From Ketobacter sp. MCCC 1A13808 (GTDB taxonomy: Bacteria; Pseudomonadota; Gammaproteobacteria; Pseudomonadales; Ketobacteraceae): a stretch of 64,000 bases of DNA. Within the stretch, counting starts at the first letter, position 1. Each line of letters begins with the position of its first letter. The notes under the pieces are model-generated. The model saw nothing but the letters and a program-made list of their open reading frames with translations. It did no database searches and was not told where the DNA came from. Both the position numbers and the translations under genes were made by a program. Where the stretch lies: contig NZ_VRKW01000001.1 of the NCBI RefSeq assembly GCF_009746715.1, positions 372,001-436,000 of the forward strand, read 5' to 3'. Below are positions 26,353-35,908 of this stretch, in pieces.

Positions 26353-28254
26353 TCAAGCCTTAAGCGGATCTAAACCATGGCGATACACCTCAACCCGATT
26401 GCGACCTTTACGTTTCGCCGTATACAGGGCTTCGTCGGCCTTCAACAACAATGATTCCGCATCGTCGGTAGCATCAGGAACGCTCACATGCACCCCCACA
26501 CTGACTGTGAGCCTGATCTCCTTTCCCTGAATGGACAAACTATCCGATTCGATCGATTGCCGGATTTCCTCGGCAATGGTCAGCACACCATTAGAATCGG
26601 TCGCTGGCAGTACAAGTATAAATTCCTCCCCTCCGTAGCGAACCAGTAAGTCCAGGTTACGCCGAGCAGAACGCTGTAGAATCGATGCGATGTGCTGCAG
26701 ACAGCGATCACCCACCAAATGCCCGTGCATATCGTTTACACGCTTGAAATAGTCAGCATCAATCACTAACACCCCCAGTGACGTACGATGCAGCTGGCAT
26801 TGGTCAATCACACCCTGAAAGCTGGCATCCAGAAACCGGCGATTACCAATACCGGTCAGGGAATCCGTAATCGTGGCATGCTCCAGTTTTTTGTTACTGC
26901 TTTGCAATTGCCGTAGCATCAGATTCAGGGTCTCGGTTTTTTGCTCCACCCGCCGCTCCAGTTCCTCGCGGGCAGAAGCTTCCATCTGTTCTTTTTCAAG
27001 AGTCAGCTGGGTCACTTCCTGAGCCAGATGGAGTGCCTTTTCCAGCGCCAGGTGCTTACCAATGCGCTCCTTTTGTATTCTGGCGGCCAGGGCCGACGTT
27101 ACCAGCAGATTACCAAAAGAAAAGCCCGCCGCATGCAGGTACTCAATGGCCGGCGTATATTCGATCCAGGCTATTCGGGAGGCCACAAAGGACAGCGCGC
27201 CCAAGATGAGAATGGACCAGCCTGCGAGCAAGTATCTAGCCCAGTAATTGCCGGTAAGGCATTGGTGAACCAATACGGCAATTGCGTAAAAACACACTGA
27301 AGTTTCCAGAAAATAAATGATACCCACCACCCGGTGTTCGGGCAACAGCAGCGCGGGCACCAGCATGAATAGAAATATCTGCAAAAAGTAGAACGTGAAT
27401 CTTTCCAGTCGCGGTAGCCGGCTCCGCAGATCCAGAAAGCGAATAGCAAAACGGCCGGCAAAATACATGGTTAGCAAGGTTCCAACCATATACGCTTTCT
27501 GATTTATTGCCGCATTATTTTGCCATAAATAGAACGAGCCAAAGCCGTTGATCGTGCTTTGGTACAGCATCGCGAAGACGATAAACGCCATGTTATACAG
27601 ATAGGCACGCTCACGCAGGAATGCCCAAACCATGCCGTTATAAAAGGCCAATACGAACATCATTCCAAAAAACAAACCGTAAAAAACCTGAATCTTCGCT
27701 TCTTCAGGAAAGAAGGCCTCGGGCCTTTTAAAGTCCACCGGAAAAATAATCGAGCTGGTAGTGCTTACCCGTACAAATACCTGGTAATCACCCGGCTGCC
27801 TAAGGTTGGTCGCGAACAAGGGAAAGCGATGTTTGAGCAAGGCATTGCTGTTACCGAGCTGATCACCGGTAACGCGCGAACTCAGGACGCTTACCGCACC
27901 ATCCTGGATTTGGGTGAGATAGAATTCCACCTGATCGAGATGGGATGAACCCAGTTCCATCAGCAATTGGATGTTTTGGGGATGGAATGCTTTCACATCG
28001 AAGCGCAGCCATACCGGTTGCTGCTGATAACCCAGGTTGACTGAGGCTTGGGGCCGATGAACCCAGCTTCGTGATTGCAGTGCCACCCGTGAAATAGCAT
28101 CCGCATTTTGTCGCGTATCAATCCAGTAAGAATAACCATCAGCCACCCGGAATAGAGGCGCACTCCTGCTGCTGTCCCCATAGGACAGGCACGGGAAGAT
28201 AATAAATATCCCAACAAGACTGAAGACCAAACCCCAAAAACTGCGACTGCTCAT
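26353..28254 (-). CDS. 7TMR-DISM diguanylate cyclase
   Basis: A 633-residue membrane protein. After a signal peptide (1-26) come a periplasmic DISM beta domain, seven membrane helices (about 190-395), a coiled coil (about 400-450), and a GGDEF domain. The active site GGEEF is intact at 541-545, and an allosteric I-site RxxD (RNLD, 532-535) lies five residues before it, so product inhibition by c-di-GMP is expected. It should make c-di-GMP in response to a periplasmic ligand. The sensor architecture matches the hybrid kinase at 2071-4482. It is divergent from the NIT-like gene. Confidence 0.92.
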   Translation of the reverse strand: MSSRSFWGLVFSLVGIFIIFPCLSYGDSSRSAPLFRVADGYSYWIDTRQNADAISRVALQSRSWVHRPQASVNLGYQQQPVWLRFDVKAFHPQNIQLLMELGSSHLDQVEFYLTQIQDGAVSVLSSRVTGDQLGNSNALLKHRFPLFATNLRQPGDYQVFVRVSTTSSIIFPVDFKRPEAFFPEEAKIQVFYGLFFGMMFVLAFYNGMVWAFLRERAYLYNMAFIVFAMLYQSTINGFGSFYLWQNNAAINQKAYMVGTLLTMYFAGRFAIRFLDLRSRLPRLERFTFYFLQIFLFMLVPALLLPEHRVVGIIYFLETSVCFYAIAVLVHQCLTGNYWARYLLAGWSILILGALSFVASRIAWIEYTPAIEYLHAAGFSFGNLLVTSALAARIQKERIGKHLALEKALHLAQEVTQLTLEKEQMEASAREELERRVEQKTETLNLMLRQLQSSNKKLEHATITDSLTGIGNRRFLDASFQGVIDQCQLHRTSLGVLVIDADYFKRVNDMHGHLVGDRCLQHIASILQRSARRNLDLLVRYGGEEFILVLPATDSNGVLTIAEEIRQSIESDSLSIQGKEIRLTVSVGVHVSVPDATDDAESLLLKADEALYTAKRKGRNRVEVYRHGLDPLKA

Positions 28255-28347
28255 TATGTGAATACTTAGCGGTTAAATAACCAAAATAGTAATATGCCTA
28301 AACAACTCATATTATTCTTTAAAAACCATAGCCTGATACACTGCATC

Positions 28348-28381
28348 ACGGTATACATATAATGTTTATTTTGTTAACCGT
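28348..28381. promoter_or_regulatory. Imperfect inverted repeat near the sigma-54 promoter
   Basis: ACGGTATAC (28348-28356) and GTTAACCGT (28373-28381) pair at 7 of 9 positions. It lies 27 bases upstream of the -24 element, closer than a usual enhancer site, and between two divergent genes. Confidence 0.25.
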
Positions 28382-28407
28382 GTGTAATTTTTGATCAGAA
28401 AGGACGC

Positions 28408-28423
28408 TGGCACGGCAATTGCG
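28408..28423 (+). promoter_or_regulatory. Sigma-54 (-24/-12) promoter
   Basis: TGGCACGGCAATTGCG matches the consensus TGGCACRNNNNTTGCW at every fixed position except the last; GG at 28409-28410 and GC at 28421-28422 have the required spacing. It faces the NIT-like gene, whose start lies about 60 bases downstream. Confidence 0.8.
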
Positions 28424-28481
28424 TTAATTTTGCTCTAACAGGGCTAACACGTCAGCAGCCTGCTTTTAAATGGAGCCGGGA

Positions 28482-29465
28482 ATGGGTCAGGTGGAACACT
28501 GTCTGAATACTGAAAAAAACAAGGAAAAAGGCACTGAAGGGGGCACGTTGGCGCAAAAGCTGTTCGATATGCACACACGGCGCATTGCCCAACAGGATTT
28601 GTTAGTCACCAATTTAAGCCTGGGTCGGTTTATTCAGCGCCATCGTGGTGCAACTTTGGCACTATTGGGGGGCGACGCCAGTTTCCGTTCTCAGGTGGAT
28701 GCACTGCAAAAACAAACCAATATCCAGATTGAATATCTGAACTGCCTGAACTCATCTTCAGGTAACCCGCTTCCGGACACGGATTATCAACAGTTAACAC
28801 TGAGCTGGCTGACCATCATTAAGGACTGGGAAAACGACGATATACACCACAGCTTCGAATTCCATTCTCACCTTATTGAGCTGATATTGCGCATAAGCCG
28901 CCAACTGGCCGAATCAGTGCTCCGCTCACCTGAACTACTTATCAGAAACGAGGCCCTTAAAAACCGGTTTGATATCAGCTACTTGCAGCCGTTAACGAGC
29001 CTGAGCCAAACCTGCGTTATAGAATTGTACGAACTAGTAGAATATCTGGCGCGCATCCGAGGTTTGGGCACCCACATGGCCGTTATAGGCGCCAGCAACC
29101 CAGACATGGGAAAACGGGTTTCTTTCTGGCTACAGGAATTTCGATATCGCAAAGAACGCTTCGATCAAAACATCCAGTTGATTGCCAGTAACTATCTGCC
29201 CTGCATTCCCGGTTTAAAACATCTGCCCAATCTGAATATGAAACTGAATTATTTTACCAGTTTGCTCGGCCATGAAATGACCTCTGAAAGAACGTTTCAG
29301 GTACCAAGCCATAAACTGTTTCTGATGGGTACAGAGATCATTGATGGCTACCTCGCCGTCATGGATCAGGCCAATGCGGTCATCCGCGACCAGCTCTATC
29401 ATATGAACCAGGTGTGTATTGAACGCTTATCCACTGACCCGGAGGGCATTTCGGATCGGGATTAA
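28482..29465 (+). CDS. Soluble protein with nitrate/nitrite-sensor (NIT)-like domain
   Basis: A 327-residue, mostly helical protein with no membrane segment or output domain. Two copies of an Arg-Gly helix motif, RFIQRHRGATLALLGG and YLARIRGLGTHMAVIGA, resemble the paired helices of the NIT (PF08376) sensor, in which such residues bind nitrate or nitrite. Other NIT proteins carry kinase, cyclase or ANTAR outputs; this one does not. The ATG at 28482 is chosen because GGAG lies six bases upstream; an ATG at 28470 contains that site. A sigma-54 promoter drives it, which fits nitrogen control. It converges on the AEC transporter gene 12 bases away. The family assignment is from motif memory only. 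Confidence 0.55.
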   Translation: MGQVEHCLNTEKNKEKGTEGGTLAQKLFDMHTRRIAQQDLLVTNLSLGRFIQRHRGATLALLGGDASFRSQVDALQKQTNIQIEYLNCLNSSSGNPLPDTDYQQLTLSWLTIIKDWENDDIHHSFEFHSHLIELILRISRQLAESVLRSPELLIRNEALKNRFDISYLQPLTSLSQTCVIELYELVEYLARIRGLGTHMAVIGASNPDMGKRVSFWLQEFRYRKERFDQNIQLIASNYLPCIPGLKHLPNLNMKLNYFTSLLGHEMTSERTFQVPSHKLFLMGTEIIDGYLAVMDQANAVIRDQLYHMNQVCIERLSTDPEGISDRD

Positions 29466-29477
29466 GCAGGCACCAGC

Positions 29478-30353
29478 TCAAATCACGTACAGAATCAACA
29501 CGGGTATGGTCACAAACGAGAGCAAAGTGGATATCATCACCATGCCCGCGACCACCTGGGGTTCACGCTCATAACGCAGGGCGAATAGATAATTGAATAC
29601 CGCGACCGGCATGGCACTCTGCAAGATTAATACGCCGCGAGCAACCCCCTGAAGGTTGAATAGTTCAGCCATGCCCCATCCGGCCGCCACACCGATACCC
29701 AACCGCGTTAATGCGAAATACAGGCTCTTTCCTAAATTCTGAATTTTAAGCGTCGCCAAACTGACACCCAACGTTAGAAGCATTAACGGAATCGTCATAT
29801 CCCCGAGCAGATTAACGGTATTCTGCGCCCAAAGTGGTAACCGGTAATCCGTATAAAGCATAAAAATCGCAACGGCAATGGAATAGATTATCGGATTACT
29901 GACGAGTTCACGCAGCACACTGCGCCCACTGACTAACGCGATTCCCAACGTGAAGTGCAATAGCGACAGCACCATAAACACCGCCAATGCCAAAACCAGG
30001 CCACGCTCGCCGAAGGCAAACAAACACACCGGCAACCCCATATTTCCGGCATTAGGAAAGACCAGAGGCCCAAGAAAGGTTCGCAGGGGTTGCCCTGCAA
30101 GTCGGATTAAGAGAGCTGCAGCGAGAAGACTGGACGCAATCACCGACAAGGTTACCCAGAACATTTCCTGAAGAATGCTATGTGAAATATCAGACTGCGT
30201 CAGGGCAGACACAATCAGACAAGGTGCTCCGATACACATAACCAACCGGGTGATCATGTCCGTGTCATAAGGCCAGTTGAACTTGATCCATAAAAAACCG
30301 ATCAGTACGCACACCATAACGGGGCCGGTGACCGGCAACAGAGTGTTTAACAT
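29478..30353 (-). CDS. AEC-family transporter
   Basis: A 291-residue membrane protein with about ten helices in two halves of five (e.g. PVMVCVLIGFLWI, FVTIPVLILYVI at the end). FPNAGNMGLPVCLFAFG is the family's hallmark Asn/Gly-rich helix break. AEC proteins export or import organic acids or auxin-like compounds. The substrate is not indicated. It is divergent from mnmC and converges on the NIT-like gene. Confidence 0.85.
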   Translation of the reverse strand: MLNTLLPVTGPVMVCVLIGFLWIKFNWPYDTDMITRLVMCIGAPCLIVSALTQSDISHSILQEMFWVTLSVIASSLLAAALLIRLAGQPLRTFLGPLVFPNAGNMGLPVCLFAFGERGLVLALAVFMVLSLLHFTLGIALVSGRSVLRELVSNPIIYSIAVAIFMLYTDYRLPLWAQNTVNLLGDMTIPLMLLTLGVSLATLKIQNLGKSLYFALTRLGIGVAAGWGMAELFNLQGVARGVLILQSAMPVAVFNYLFALRYEREPQVVAGMVMISTLLSFVTIPVLILYVI

Positions 30354-30429
30354 AGACTGCTCTCTCAGGTTATTGGTGCACTATGATATGATGCGACGCC
30401 GCAATATACGAAACTTTATAACCATCCTC

Positions 30430-32466
30430 ATGAACCACGACGACATCCACAATCACCCCATCCAGGTAGCAGACATTGATTGGCAGGACGCGGCACCCTT
30501 GTCCCCTCGTTTTGGTGACGTCTACTATTCCCGTGACAACGGTATTGAAGAAACCAATCATGTCTTTCTGTTGCAGAACCGGTTACACGAACGCTGGCAG
30601 CAAAACACGACCGATCGCTTCACCATCGCCGAAACCGGCTTTGGCACCGGGCTAAATTTTTTTTGCGCTGCTACGCTTTGGTATTGCAGTCCAATGCAGA
30701 ACAAACACCTGCATTTCATTAGCGTCGAGAAGTTTCCTTTGTCATTAACAGATATGACATTTTCTTGCGCCAAACACCCGCAGTTCGATTGGATTTCAGC
30801 TTCACTAGTAGAACAATACCCAGCGCCGGTAGCCGGTAGCCACCGGCTTTTTTTTGCTGAGCACAACATTACGCTCACTTTATTATATGGTGACGCCGTC
30901 GACTGCATGAGGGAGCTGGATGGTTGTGTAGACGCTTGGTTTTTGGATGGATTCGCACCGTCAAAGAACCCCGAGATGTGGAACCAGGCGCTCTATGACA
31001 GCATGGCCAAGTTAAGCCACAGCGACACCACCTTATCCACTTTTACTGCCGCAGGCGAGGTTAAGCGAGGTCTGCGCCGGGCCGGTTTTCAGGTTGAGCG
31101 TTGCCCCGGTTACGGCAGAAAACGCCACATACTGCGCGGGCGGTTCGGACAGTCCCCGGGCAAACCGACGACCGCGCCTGCGGAGCAAAAACCCTGGTTC
31201 CAATTCCGTTACACGCCGCAGACAGCCAGGCGAATAGCGGTTATCGGAGCCGGATTGGCTGGCAGCAGCGTGGCAAGAAAAATGGCTGAACGCGGCTGGG
31301 ACGTTACCATTCTGGAAGCGGAAAGCGAGATTGCAAGCCAGGGCTCAGGAAATCCCACCGGCATCACGTTTACCAAACTCAGCATTCATAACACACCCCA
31401 GAACCGGTACTACCAGTCCGCCTACCTCTATGCTTGCCGATATATTCGAAGTCTGTTTATGCATCACCAGGTTGCCGAGGGTGATGACTGGTCTTTGCAA
31501 GGGGTTTTGCGCCTGGCCTACGACGATAAAGAGAGGGATATCCAACAACAACTCATTGCCGCCCGGTTCTGGCCGCAAGAATTGATGGTAGGGTTGAGTC
31601 CCGAGGACATCTACCATCAATTCGGTATTGTTTCACCCGTATCGGGAATACTGCTTAAAGGTGGCGGCTGGCTAAACCCTAGACAGTTGTGTGACACATT
31701 GCTATCACACAAAAACATTAGTCTGGTCACCGATTCCCGCGTTACCGGACTGCAACAATCGGACACCGGTTGGAGCATTGAAACGGAAGGCCAGTCAACC
31801 CAAAACCGTACTCCTTCACCGGCTTCGTATGAGGCTGTAGTACTGGCAAATGCCTTTGGTTGCCAGCAGTTTCAACTCAACGGGTATTTTGATTTACGCG
31901 CAGTACGCGGGCAGATCAGCTATTTGCCTGCGACTGAAGAGAGCCGTGTCCTGCCGGTACCGCTCAATTACGAAGGCTATGTGAATCCGGCACGCAATGG
32001 CTTCCACAGCGTTGGAGCCACTTTCAATCCGAAATTGGACGATCCGCAGGAACGGGTTCAAGACCACAAATGGAACTGCGACCAGCTACAAAATACCGTT
32101 CCGGATCTGGCACGGCAACTGAACCTGCAACCTGCAGACACGCTGCGGGGGCGCGTGGGCTTTCGCTGCCAAACTCCGGACTACCTGCCTTTGGTGGGCC
32201 CGGTTGCAGACGCCCAAGCGTTTCAGCAGCAATACCGGCAGCTGGGAAAAGGGTTTTTAAAGCGAGAGTTCCCGGTCGCACCGAACTTACCGGGATTATA
32301 CATTTCCACCGGGCACGGCTCGCGCGGTATCACGTCAACCTGCTTCGCTGCAGAAATACTGGCAGGTTACCTGTGTGGCGAACCGCAAATTATTGATCGA
32401 TCAGTACTGCACGCTATTCATCCAGCGCGCTTCCTGATACGTAAAATCATCCGCCGACAACTATGA
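30430..32466 (+). CDS. mnmC: tRNA mnm5s2U biosynthesis bifunctional protein MnmC
   Basis: A 678-residue enzyme that completes the wobble-base modification mnm5s2U34 in tRNA. The N-terminal methyltransferase has FGDVYYSRDNGIEET, ETGFGTGLNF (SAM-binding) and WFLDGFAPSKNP. From about residue 260 the C-terminal FAD oxidoreductase carries RIAVIGAGLAGSSVARKMAERG and, further on, GSGNPTGITFTKLS. The frame is open upstream, overlapping the divergent AEC gene, but the ATG at 30430 gives the family N-terminus and a length like the E. coli protein (668). The ribosome site is weak. Confidence 0.93.
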   Translation: MNHDDIHNHPIQVADIDWQDAAPLSPRFGDVYYSRDNGIEETNHVFLLQNRLHERWQQNTTDRFTIAETGFGTGLNFFCAATLWYCSPMQNKHLHFISVEKFPLSLTDMTFSCAKHPQFDWISASLVEQYPAPVAGSHRLFFAEHNITLTLLYGDAVDCMRELDGCVDAWFLDGFAPSKNPEMWNQALYDSMAKLSHSDTTLSTFTAAGEVKRGLRRAGFQVERCPGYGRKRHILRGRFGQSPGKPTTAPAEQKPWFQFRYTPQTARRIAVIGAGLAGSSVARKMAERGWDVTILEAESEIASQGSGNPTGITFTKLSIHNTPQNRYYQSAYLYACRYIRSLFMHHQVAEGDDWSLQGVLRLAYDDKERDIQQQLIAARFWPQELMVGLSPEDIYHQFGIVSPVSGILLKGGGWLNPRQLCDTLLSHKNISLVTDSRVTGLQQSDTGWSIETEGQSTQNRTPSPASYEAVVLANAFGCQQFQLNGYFDLRAVRGQISYLPATEESRVLPVPLNYEGYVNPARNGFHSVGATFNPKLDDPQERVQDHKWNCDQLQNTVPDLARQLNLQPADTLRGRVGFRCQTPDYLPLVGPVADAQAFQQQYRQLGKGFLKREFPVAPNLPGLYISTGHGSRGITSTCFAAEILAGYLCGEPQIIDRSVLHAIHPARFLIRKIIRRQL

Positions 32467-32586
32467 AACAAAGTGATTAAATAGGTTACTAAGCACCATC
32501 GAAACGTCACCAAAAAGCGGTTGCCGGATAGAAAATAGCTTGGCAAGATGATCCGACATGTCCAATAAAGTTAAAGGGAATTTGCA

Positions 32587-34821
32587 TTGAATCGGTTACA
32601 ACCTGGTGGGGTTCACGGCCGAAAAGTTAACTTTAGCCAGTCTGAGCAGCATGTGAAAAAAAAAGATAACCAGAAATTCACTGTTCTCGTGGTGGATGGA
32701 GATCGCCATTCCCGTATTACTACCAGCGAAATCCTCAGCCAGGCTGGGTTTAATACCGTTGAGGCCAGAAGCGGAAGACTAGGCTACCTTTATTTTCATC
32801 AATTGCAGCCCGATATGGTGTTGATGAATCTGATGTTGCCGAGAACCTCTGACGGTCTCGATTTGTGCCGCCAGATTCGCAAACACGCCAAGGGTGGCTC
32901 GGTACCCATTCTCATCATGTCTTCCTATGTCGAAGCGGATTCCATAAGCAGTGCTTTTGATGCCGGAGCCACGGATTTCATCACCAAGCCAATCAATCAT
33001 TTGCTATTGATCCAGCGCACTCAGTATTTAATTCGCGCCTATCAAACACTGCGTTCGCTGGAGAATCGTGAGCGGGTACTTGAACAGGCTGAACGGATCG
33101 CTAACCTGGGCAGCTGGGAGTGGAGCAGCAAGAGCAACACGCTTTATGTGTCCAAAGAATTTAATCGAATTCTGGGGCTGGCGGCAGATGCACATCCGAC
33201 CATAGAAGATATTCTGAATCTGGTTCCAGAGACAGAACGCATCAAATTAATTAAGTCCTTTCGCCGCAAGGACAGCAAACACCAGGGCACAATCACGATC
33301 AATCACAAACTGCATACTGAAGCCGGTGTTATGCGCATCTTACGCCATGAAGCTCAGTTCAAGTTACTCAATGAGGTGGATTATTCGATTTTCGGTACCA
33401 TTCACGATGTTACCGCTGAAGTCCTGCACAAAGAGCAAATACTACAACTTGCTTACTACGATTCACTTACTCGATTGCCCAACCGGACTTTCTTTAAAGC
33501 GCACCTGGAATTTGCAATCCGGGCTGCCAGAAAATCAGGTAACTTGTTAGCCATTCTGGTGTTCGATCTGGATTTATTTGCCCGTATTAACAATTCATTG
33601 GGGCACGAGGCAGGCGACGAGCTATTAAAGAAAATTACTGATCGCTTGCAGCACACCTATCCTGACAAACATTGCACTAAGCTCAATATGAGCGCCATTG
33701 ATCCCATGGCACCCCATGAGCATATGAGCGATAAAATTGCTCGCCTCGAGGGCGATCAGTTTGCTGTTCTGATTCACAATTTCACCCGATTAGATGCCGT
33801 TATATTGGCAACTCAGGCCATACTGCGGCAGGTTTCAACACCGTTTTCCCTGCGCGAAAATAATATTGTGCTTACCGCAAGTGCGGGAATCGCGCTGTAC
33901 CCCGTGAATGGGCAAAGTGCAGAAACTTTGTTGCGCAATGCGGACGCTGCAATGCACTTCGCCAAATCCCAGGGGCGCAATAATTTTCATTTTTATTCCA
34001 GCGAAATTGATTTTAAATCCAAAGAGCAATTGTCGATTGAAAGCGATCTGCGCCAGGCTATCCGCCACAATGATCTGGAATTGTTTTTCCAGCCAAAAGT
34101 GCATCTGAAGACCGGAACGATTCGCTCAGTGGAAGCGCTGGTCCGCTGGAATCACCCCAGCAGGGGGGAGATTACCCCGTCTGACTTTGTACCCATGGCG
34201 GAACAAATTGGTCTGATCAGTGAACTGGGCAATTGGTTAATAAACAAAGCCTGCCAGCAAGCCCGTAGCTGGAATGATGAGGGGTTGCCTCCGATAAGGG
34301 TCGCGATTAATCTGTCTCCCATTCAGTTTCGCAGCGGAACGTTAACGGGCAACATCAAAAATGCCCTTGCCAAACACAAAATTGCTCCGTCCCAACTGGA
34401 AGTGGAAATTACAGAAACCGTATTGCTGGAAGATACCAGCCGGGTAATGAAAACGCTGGAAGGTATTCGCAAGCTGGGCGTGAGAGTCGCCCTGGATGAT
34501 TTTGGAACCGGTTATTCATCCCTGAGTTATCTGACCCGGTTTCCTTTTAACACATTGAAAATCGACCGTAGTTTCGTGTCACGCTGCATTAAACACAGCC
34601 AGTCTGCTGCAGTCATTCACACCATCATCCAGCTGTGCAAAAACCTGAATCTTGAAGTAGTCGCTGAAGGCGTGGAGAACGAAGAGGAACTGCGCTTTCT
34701 GATGGACCACCGATGCGACTACATCCAGGGGTTCTACTTTAGTCAGGCTCTCAGTGCCACAGAGCTAAGCCGGTATATTAAACGACAATCGTGGGAACAG
34801 TTGCTGGGGCAGTTCAACTAA
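32587..34821 (+). CDS. c-di-GMP phosphodiesterase: degenerate REC, PAS, degenerate GGDEF, EAL
   Basis: A 744-residue cytoplasmic protein: receiver-like domain (about 30-150), PAS-like domain (about 165-280), GGDEF-like domain (about 290-460) and EAL domain (about 480-735). The receiver has Asn81 where the phospho-acceptor Asp should be (LMNLMLP), and D-G-D in place of the double Asp. The GGDEF site reads EGDQF (388-392) and cannot make c-di-GMP. The EAL domain looks active: EAL at 516-518, then INLSPIQF, EITE, LDDFGTGYSS, LKIDRSF and AEGVEN. It should therefore only degrade c-di-GMP. The TTG start has AAGGGA nine bases upstream; a GTG at 32653 is an alternative. It is monocistronic and converges on yheU. 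Confidence 0.88.
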   Translation: MNRLQPGGVHGRKVNFSQSEQHVKKKDNQKFTVLVVDGDRHSRITTSEILSQAGFNTVEARSGRLGYLYFHQLQPDMVLMNLMLPRTSDGLDLCRQIRKHAKGGSVPILIMSSYVEADSISSAFDAGATDFITKPINHLLLIQRTQYLIRAYQTLRSLENRERVLEQAERIANLGSWEWSSKSNTLYVSKEFNRILGLAADAHPTIEDILNLVPETERIKLIKSFRRKDSKHQGTITINHKLHTEAGVMRILRHEAQFKLLNEVDYSIFGTIHDVTAEVLHKEQILQLAYYDSLTRLPNRTFFKAHLEFAIRAARKSGNLLAILVFDLDLFARINNSLGHEAGDELLKKITDRLQHTYPDKHCTKLNMSAIDPMAPHEHMSDKIARLEGDQFAVLIHNFTRLDAVILATQAILRQVSTPFSLRENNIVLTASAGIALYPVNGQSAETLLRNADAAMHFAKSQGRNNFHFYSSEIDFKSKEQLSIESDLRQAIRHNDLELFFQPKVHLKTGTIRSVEALVRWNHPSRGEITPSDFVPMAEQIGLISELGNWLINKACQQARSWNDEGLPPIRVAINLSPIQFRSGTLTGNIKNALAKHKIAPSQLEVEITETVLLEDTSRVMKTLEGIRKLGVRVALDDFGTGYSSLSYLTRFPFNTLKIDRSFVSRCIKHSQSAAVIHTIIQLCKNLNLEVVAEGVENEEELRFLMDHRCDYIQGFYFSQALSATELSRYIKRQSWEQLLGQFN

Positions 34822-34845
34822 CAAGTACAATGTCTGACAGCGAAA

Positions 34846-35073
34846 TCAGCCCCGGAACGGCCCCGGACAAATGTGCGCGCTGCCCTCTTCCTGATTAAAT
34901 ACAATAACGTATTCCTTACATTTAATGCCCTGAATAACCTGATTAACCTTGGTTTCAGACGACACTTCATGCTCGCCATAGTCAGTGCCGTCACGGGTAA
35001 CGAATTCTTCTACCAGACGGTAAAAAGTGTCTTCAGGTAAGTCTTGCCAGGGAATTTCAAGTAGATTTTGCAA
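34846..35073 (-). CDS. yheU: YheU-family (UPF0270) protein
   Basis: A 75-residue protein matching E. coli YheU: IPWQDL near the start, then EFVTRDGTDYGEHE, and a C-terminal VIVFNQEEGSAHI. Function is unknown. The only available start is a TTG at 35073, which puts its first 17 bases inside the end of ppk2, so translation is probably coupled to ppk2. Confidence 0.88.
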   Translation of the reverse strand: MQNLLEIPWQDLPEDTFYRLVEEFVTRDGTDYGEHEVSSETKVNQVIQGIKCKEYVIVFNQEEGSAHICPGPFRG

Positions 35074-35908
35074 CCGCGCTCTCTCCTAACAAATCAAGTA
35101 TGGTGTCTTCGCCGAACGCTTCGATCAACTTGGTGCGCACCTTCGCATCCAGAATACGGATGTTTTTAAGGTTAACCATGCGGCTCAGCTCTTTATCGAT
35201 CTGGGTAAGGATCTGAGTGCGCGCATAATCTTTGTTGTCTGCCGGAATGGCATACCAGGGTGCAAAATCTGCGGCTGTTTTATTGAGCATGTCTTCATAG
35301 GCTTCCTGGTATTGATCCCAGTACTGCCGGCTTTCCAGATCGGACGTGGTAAGTTTCCAGCGTTTAGTGGGTTCTTTCACCCGGTCCATAAAGCGCTTTA
35401 ACTGCTCCTTTTTTGAAAGGTGCAAATAAAATTTCAAAATAATAACACCGTCGTCCGCTAACTGGCGCTCGAATTCAAGGAGTTCACGATAAGCCCGCTT
35501 CCATTCCGGCTTTTCTGCAAATCCTTCAACACGCTCCACCAAAACACGACCATACCAGGAGCGATCCATAATGGTAATTTCACCTGGTTGCGGTATTTTT
35601 TGCCAGAACCGATACAGATAATGGCGTGCCTGTTCACTTTTATCCGGTGCGCCAATGGGCCACACCCGCACTCCCCGCGGATCAAGGTGCCGGGTTAAAC
35701 GACGGATTACCCCACCTTTACCTGCAGTATCAGTGCCCTCAATCAGAATGATGACACGCCGTTTTTCCCGGAAAATAGCCTGCTGAACACGCAATAAACT
35801 GAACTGTAAACGGTGTATTGTTTCTTTGGTGTCTTTCGGCTTTTTAGCCGGCTTGGTAACCAGATCTTTTAGCCTGATTGAGTCACCCGTCAATTTAATT
35901 ACGCTCAT
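35057..35908 (-). CDS. ppk2: Polyphosphate kinase 2 family protein
   Basis: A 283-residue enzyme moving phosphate between polyphosphate and nucleotides. Walker A is GTDTAGKGG (58-66), then a lid region around RHLDPRGVRVWPIGAP, and Walker B TIMDRSWYGRVLVERVEGF with Asp115 and Arg116. This is the single-domain PPK2 layout; class (GDP, ADP or AMP preference) cannot be settled by eye. The ATG at 35908 has AAGGAA upstream and gives the normal start; the longer frame from a TTG at 35986 would run inside the upstream gene. It overlaps the preceding gene by 14 bases and yheU by 17. Confidence 0.92.
   Translation of the reverse strand: MSVIKLTGDSIRLKDLVTKPAKKPKDTKETIHRLQFSLLRVQQAIFREKRRVIILIEGTDTAGKGGVIRRLTRHLDPRGVRVWPIGAPDKSEQARHYLYRFWQKIPQPGEITIMDRSWYGRVLVERVEGFAEKPEWKRAYRELLEFERQLADDGVIILKFYLHLSKKEQLKRFMDRVKEPTKRWKLTTSDLESRQYWDQYQEAYEDMLNKTAADFAPWYAIPADNKDYARTQILTQIDKELSRMVNLKNIRILDAKVRTKLIEAFGEDTILDLLGESAVAKST

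Noticed and set aside
28348-28381. NtrC enhancer site for the sigma-54 promoter
   Set aside because: The inverted repeat does not match the NtrC consensus and is too close to the promoter, so it is listed only as an unassigned repeat.
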